NCBI GenBank assembly: GCA_964374095.1
Contig: CAYJXJ010000244.1
Span: forward strand, 1-5,914
Direction of reading: 5' to 3'
Source of the DNA: CAYJXJ01 sp964374095
Lineage (GTDB): Bacteria; Elusimicrobiota; Elusimicrobia; UBA1565; UBA9628
DNA length: 5,914 bases
Shown here piece by piece: positions 5,716 to 5,914 of this stretch. The notes under the pieces are model-generated. The model saw only the letters and a list, made by a program, of their open reading frames with translations. It was not told the DNA's origin and did not search any database. Every line of letters starts with the position of its first letter. Within the stretch, counting starts at the first letter, position 1. Made by a program: the position numbers and the translations under genes.

Positions 5716-5914
5716 TCCTTGCGGCCGGCCGCGCCGCTTCGGGATGAGAGATTCGCCGCCCGCCAAGCTTCGGCCCTACGTCCCGCCACCCATACGACAG
5801 GATCGCGGGAGGCATTGCCACTCTCCCGCTCGTCGGCGCTCTCACAGATCCCGCCCTCTTACCCATCTTTGACAGTTGGCGAAAGCCCTCCGACGAGGAT
5901 TTGGCAATAGAAGG

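Larger units (their letters stand above)
5641..5914. other. Stretch without an assignable gene at the right edge
   Basis: No recognised protein or RNA gene is seen here. Two frames stay open to the window edge: on the minus strand 87 codons ending at a TGA at 5654, and on the plus strand 55 codons from 5748 to the edge (ending ...PIFDSWRKPSDEDLAIEG) with no ATG, GTG or TTG start. Both have weaker third-position GC bias than the neighbouring genes and neither matches a family I know. The plus strand from about 5878 can form two small hairpins (GGC-GAAA-GCC and CCTC-CGAC-GAGG). The region may be an intergenic spacer, a repeat remnant, or the end of a gene lying outside the window. Confidence 0.4.

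Noticed and set aside
5869..5897. Plus-strand promoter starting with TTGACA
   Set aside because: The -35 box at 5869-5874 is perfect, but no -10-like box lies 16-18 bp downstream.

Overview
The window is a compact cluster of signal-transduction genes, all on the minus strand, so the genes run from the right end to the left end. The DNA is GC-rich with G or C in most third codon positions, has short intergenic gaps and carries Shine-Dalgarno motifs before several genes. This indicates a GC-rich bacterium. Two-component genes dominate, including a receiver-kinase fusion, as in Deltaproteobacteria/Myxococcota, Elusimicrobiota and similar groups, but nothing in the window fixes the phylum.

Right part (5568-5914): no gene can be assigned. 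It holds a 28-bp perfect palindrome (5688-5715), an adjacent small hairpin, two weak open frames running off the right edge, and an AT-rich patch that looks like the promoter of the first operon. First group (5567 down to 3843): an unrecognised small multi-pass membrane protein with a GTG start, an OmpR-type DNA-binding protein whose receiver has lost all its phosphorylation residues, and a stand-alone CheY-like receiver with all residues intact. A GC-rich hairpin followed by an AT-rich stretch lies just after them and may be a weak terminator.

Second group (3777 down to 1): a membrane histidine kinase with a Cache-like extracytoplasmic sensor, HAMP and kinase core; a soluble protein with an N-terminal receiver fused to a histidine kinase core; and a NarL/FixJ-type response regulator cut by the left edge. 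A 64-bp AT-rich gap before the last gene may hold its own promoter, and its ribosome binding site lies in a small hairpin.

A plausible reading, by inference, is a multistep pathway. The membrane kinase senses a ligand and phosphorylates one or both intact receivers (the single-domain receiver or the receiver of the fusion kinase). The fusion kinase in turn signals to the NarL-type regulator. The OmpR-like protein would work without phosphorylation, perhaps controlled by the small membrane protein or by its own abundance. The most unusual items are the degenerate OmpR receiver with an insertion of about 30 residues, the receiver-first hybrid kinase, a run of ten G in the sensor-kinase coding sequence, and the palindrome upstream of the cluster.
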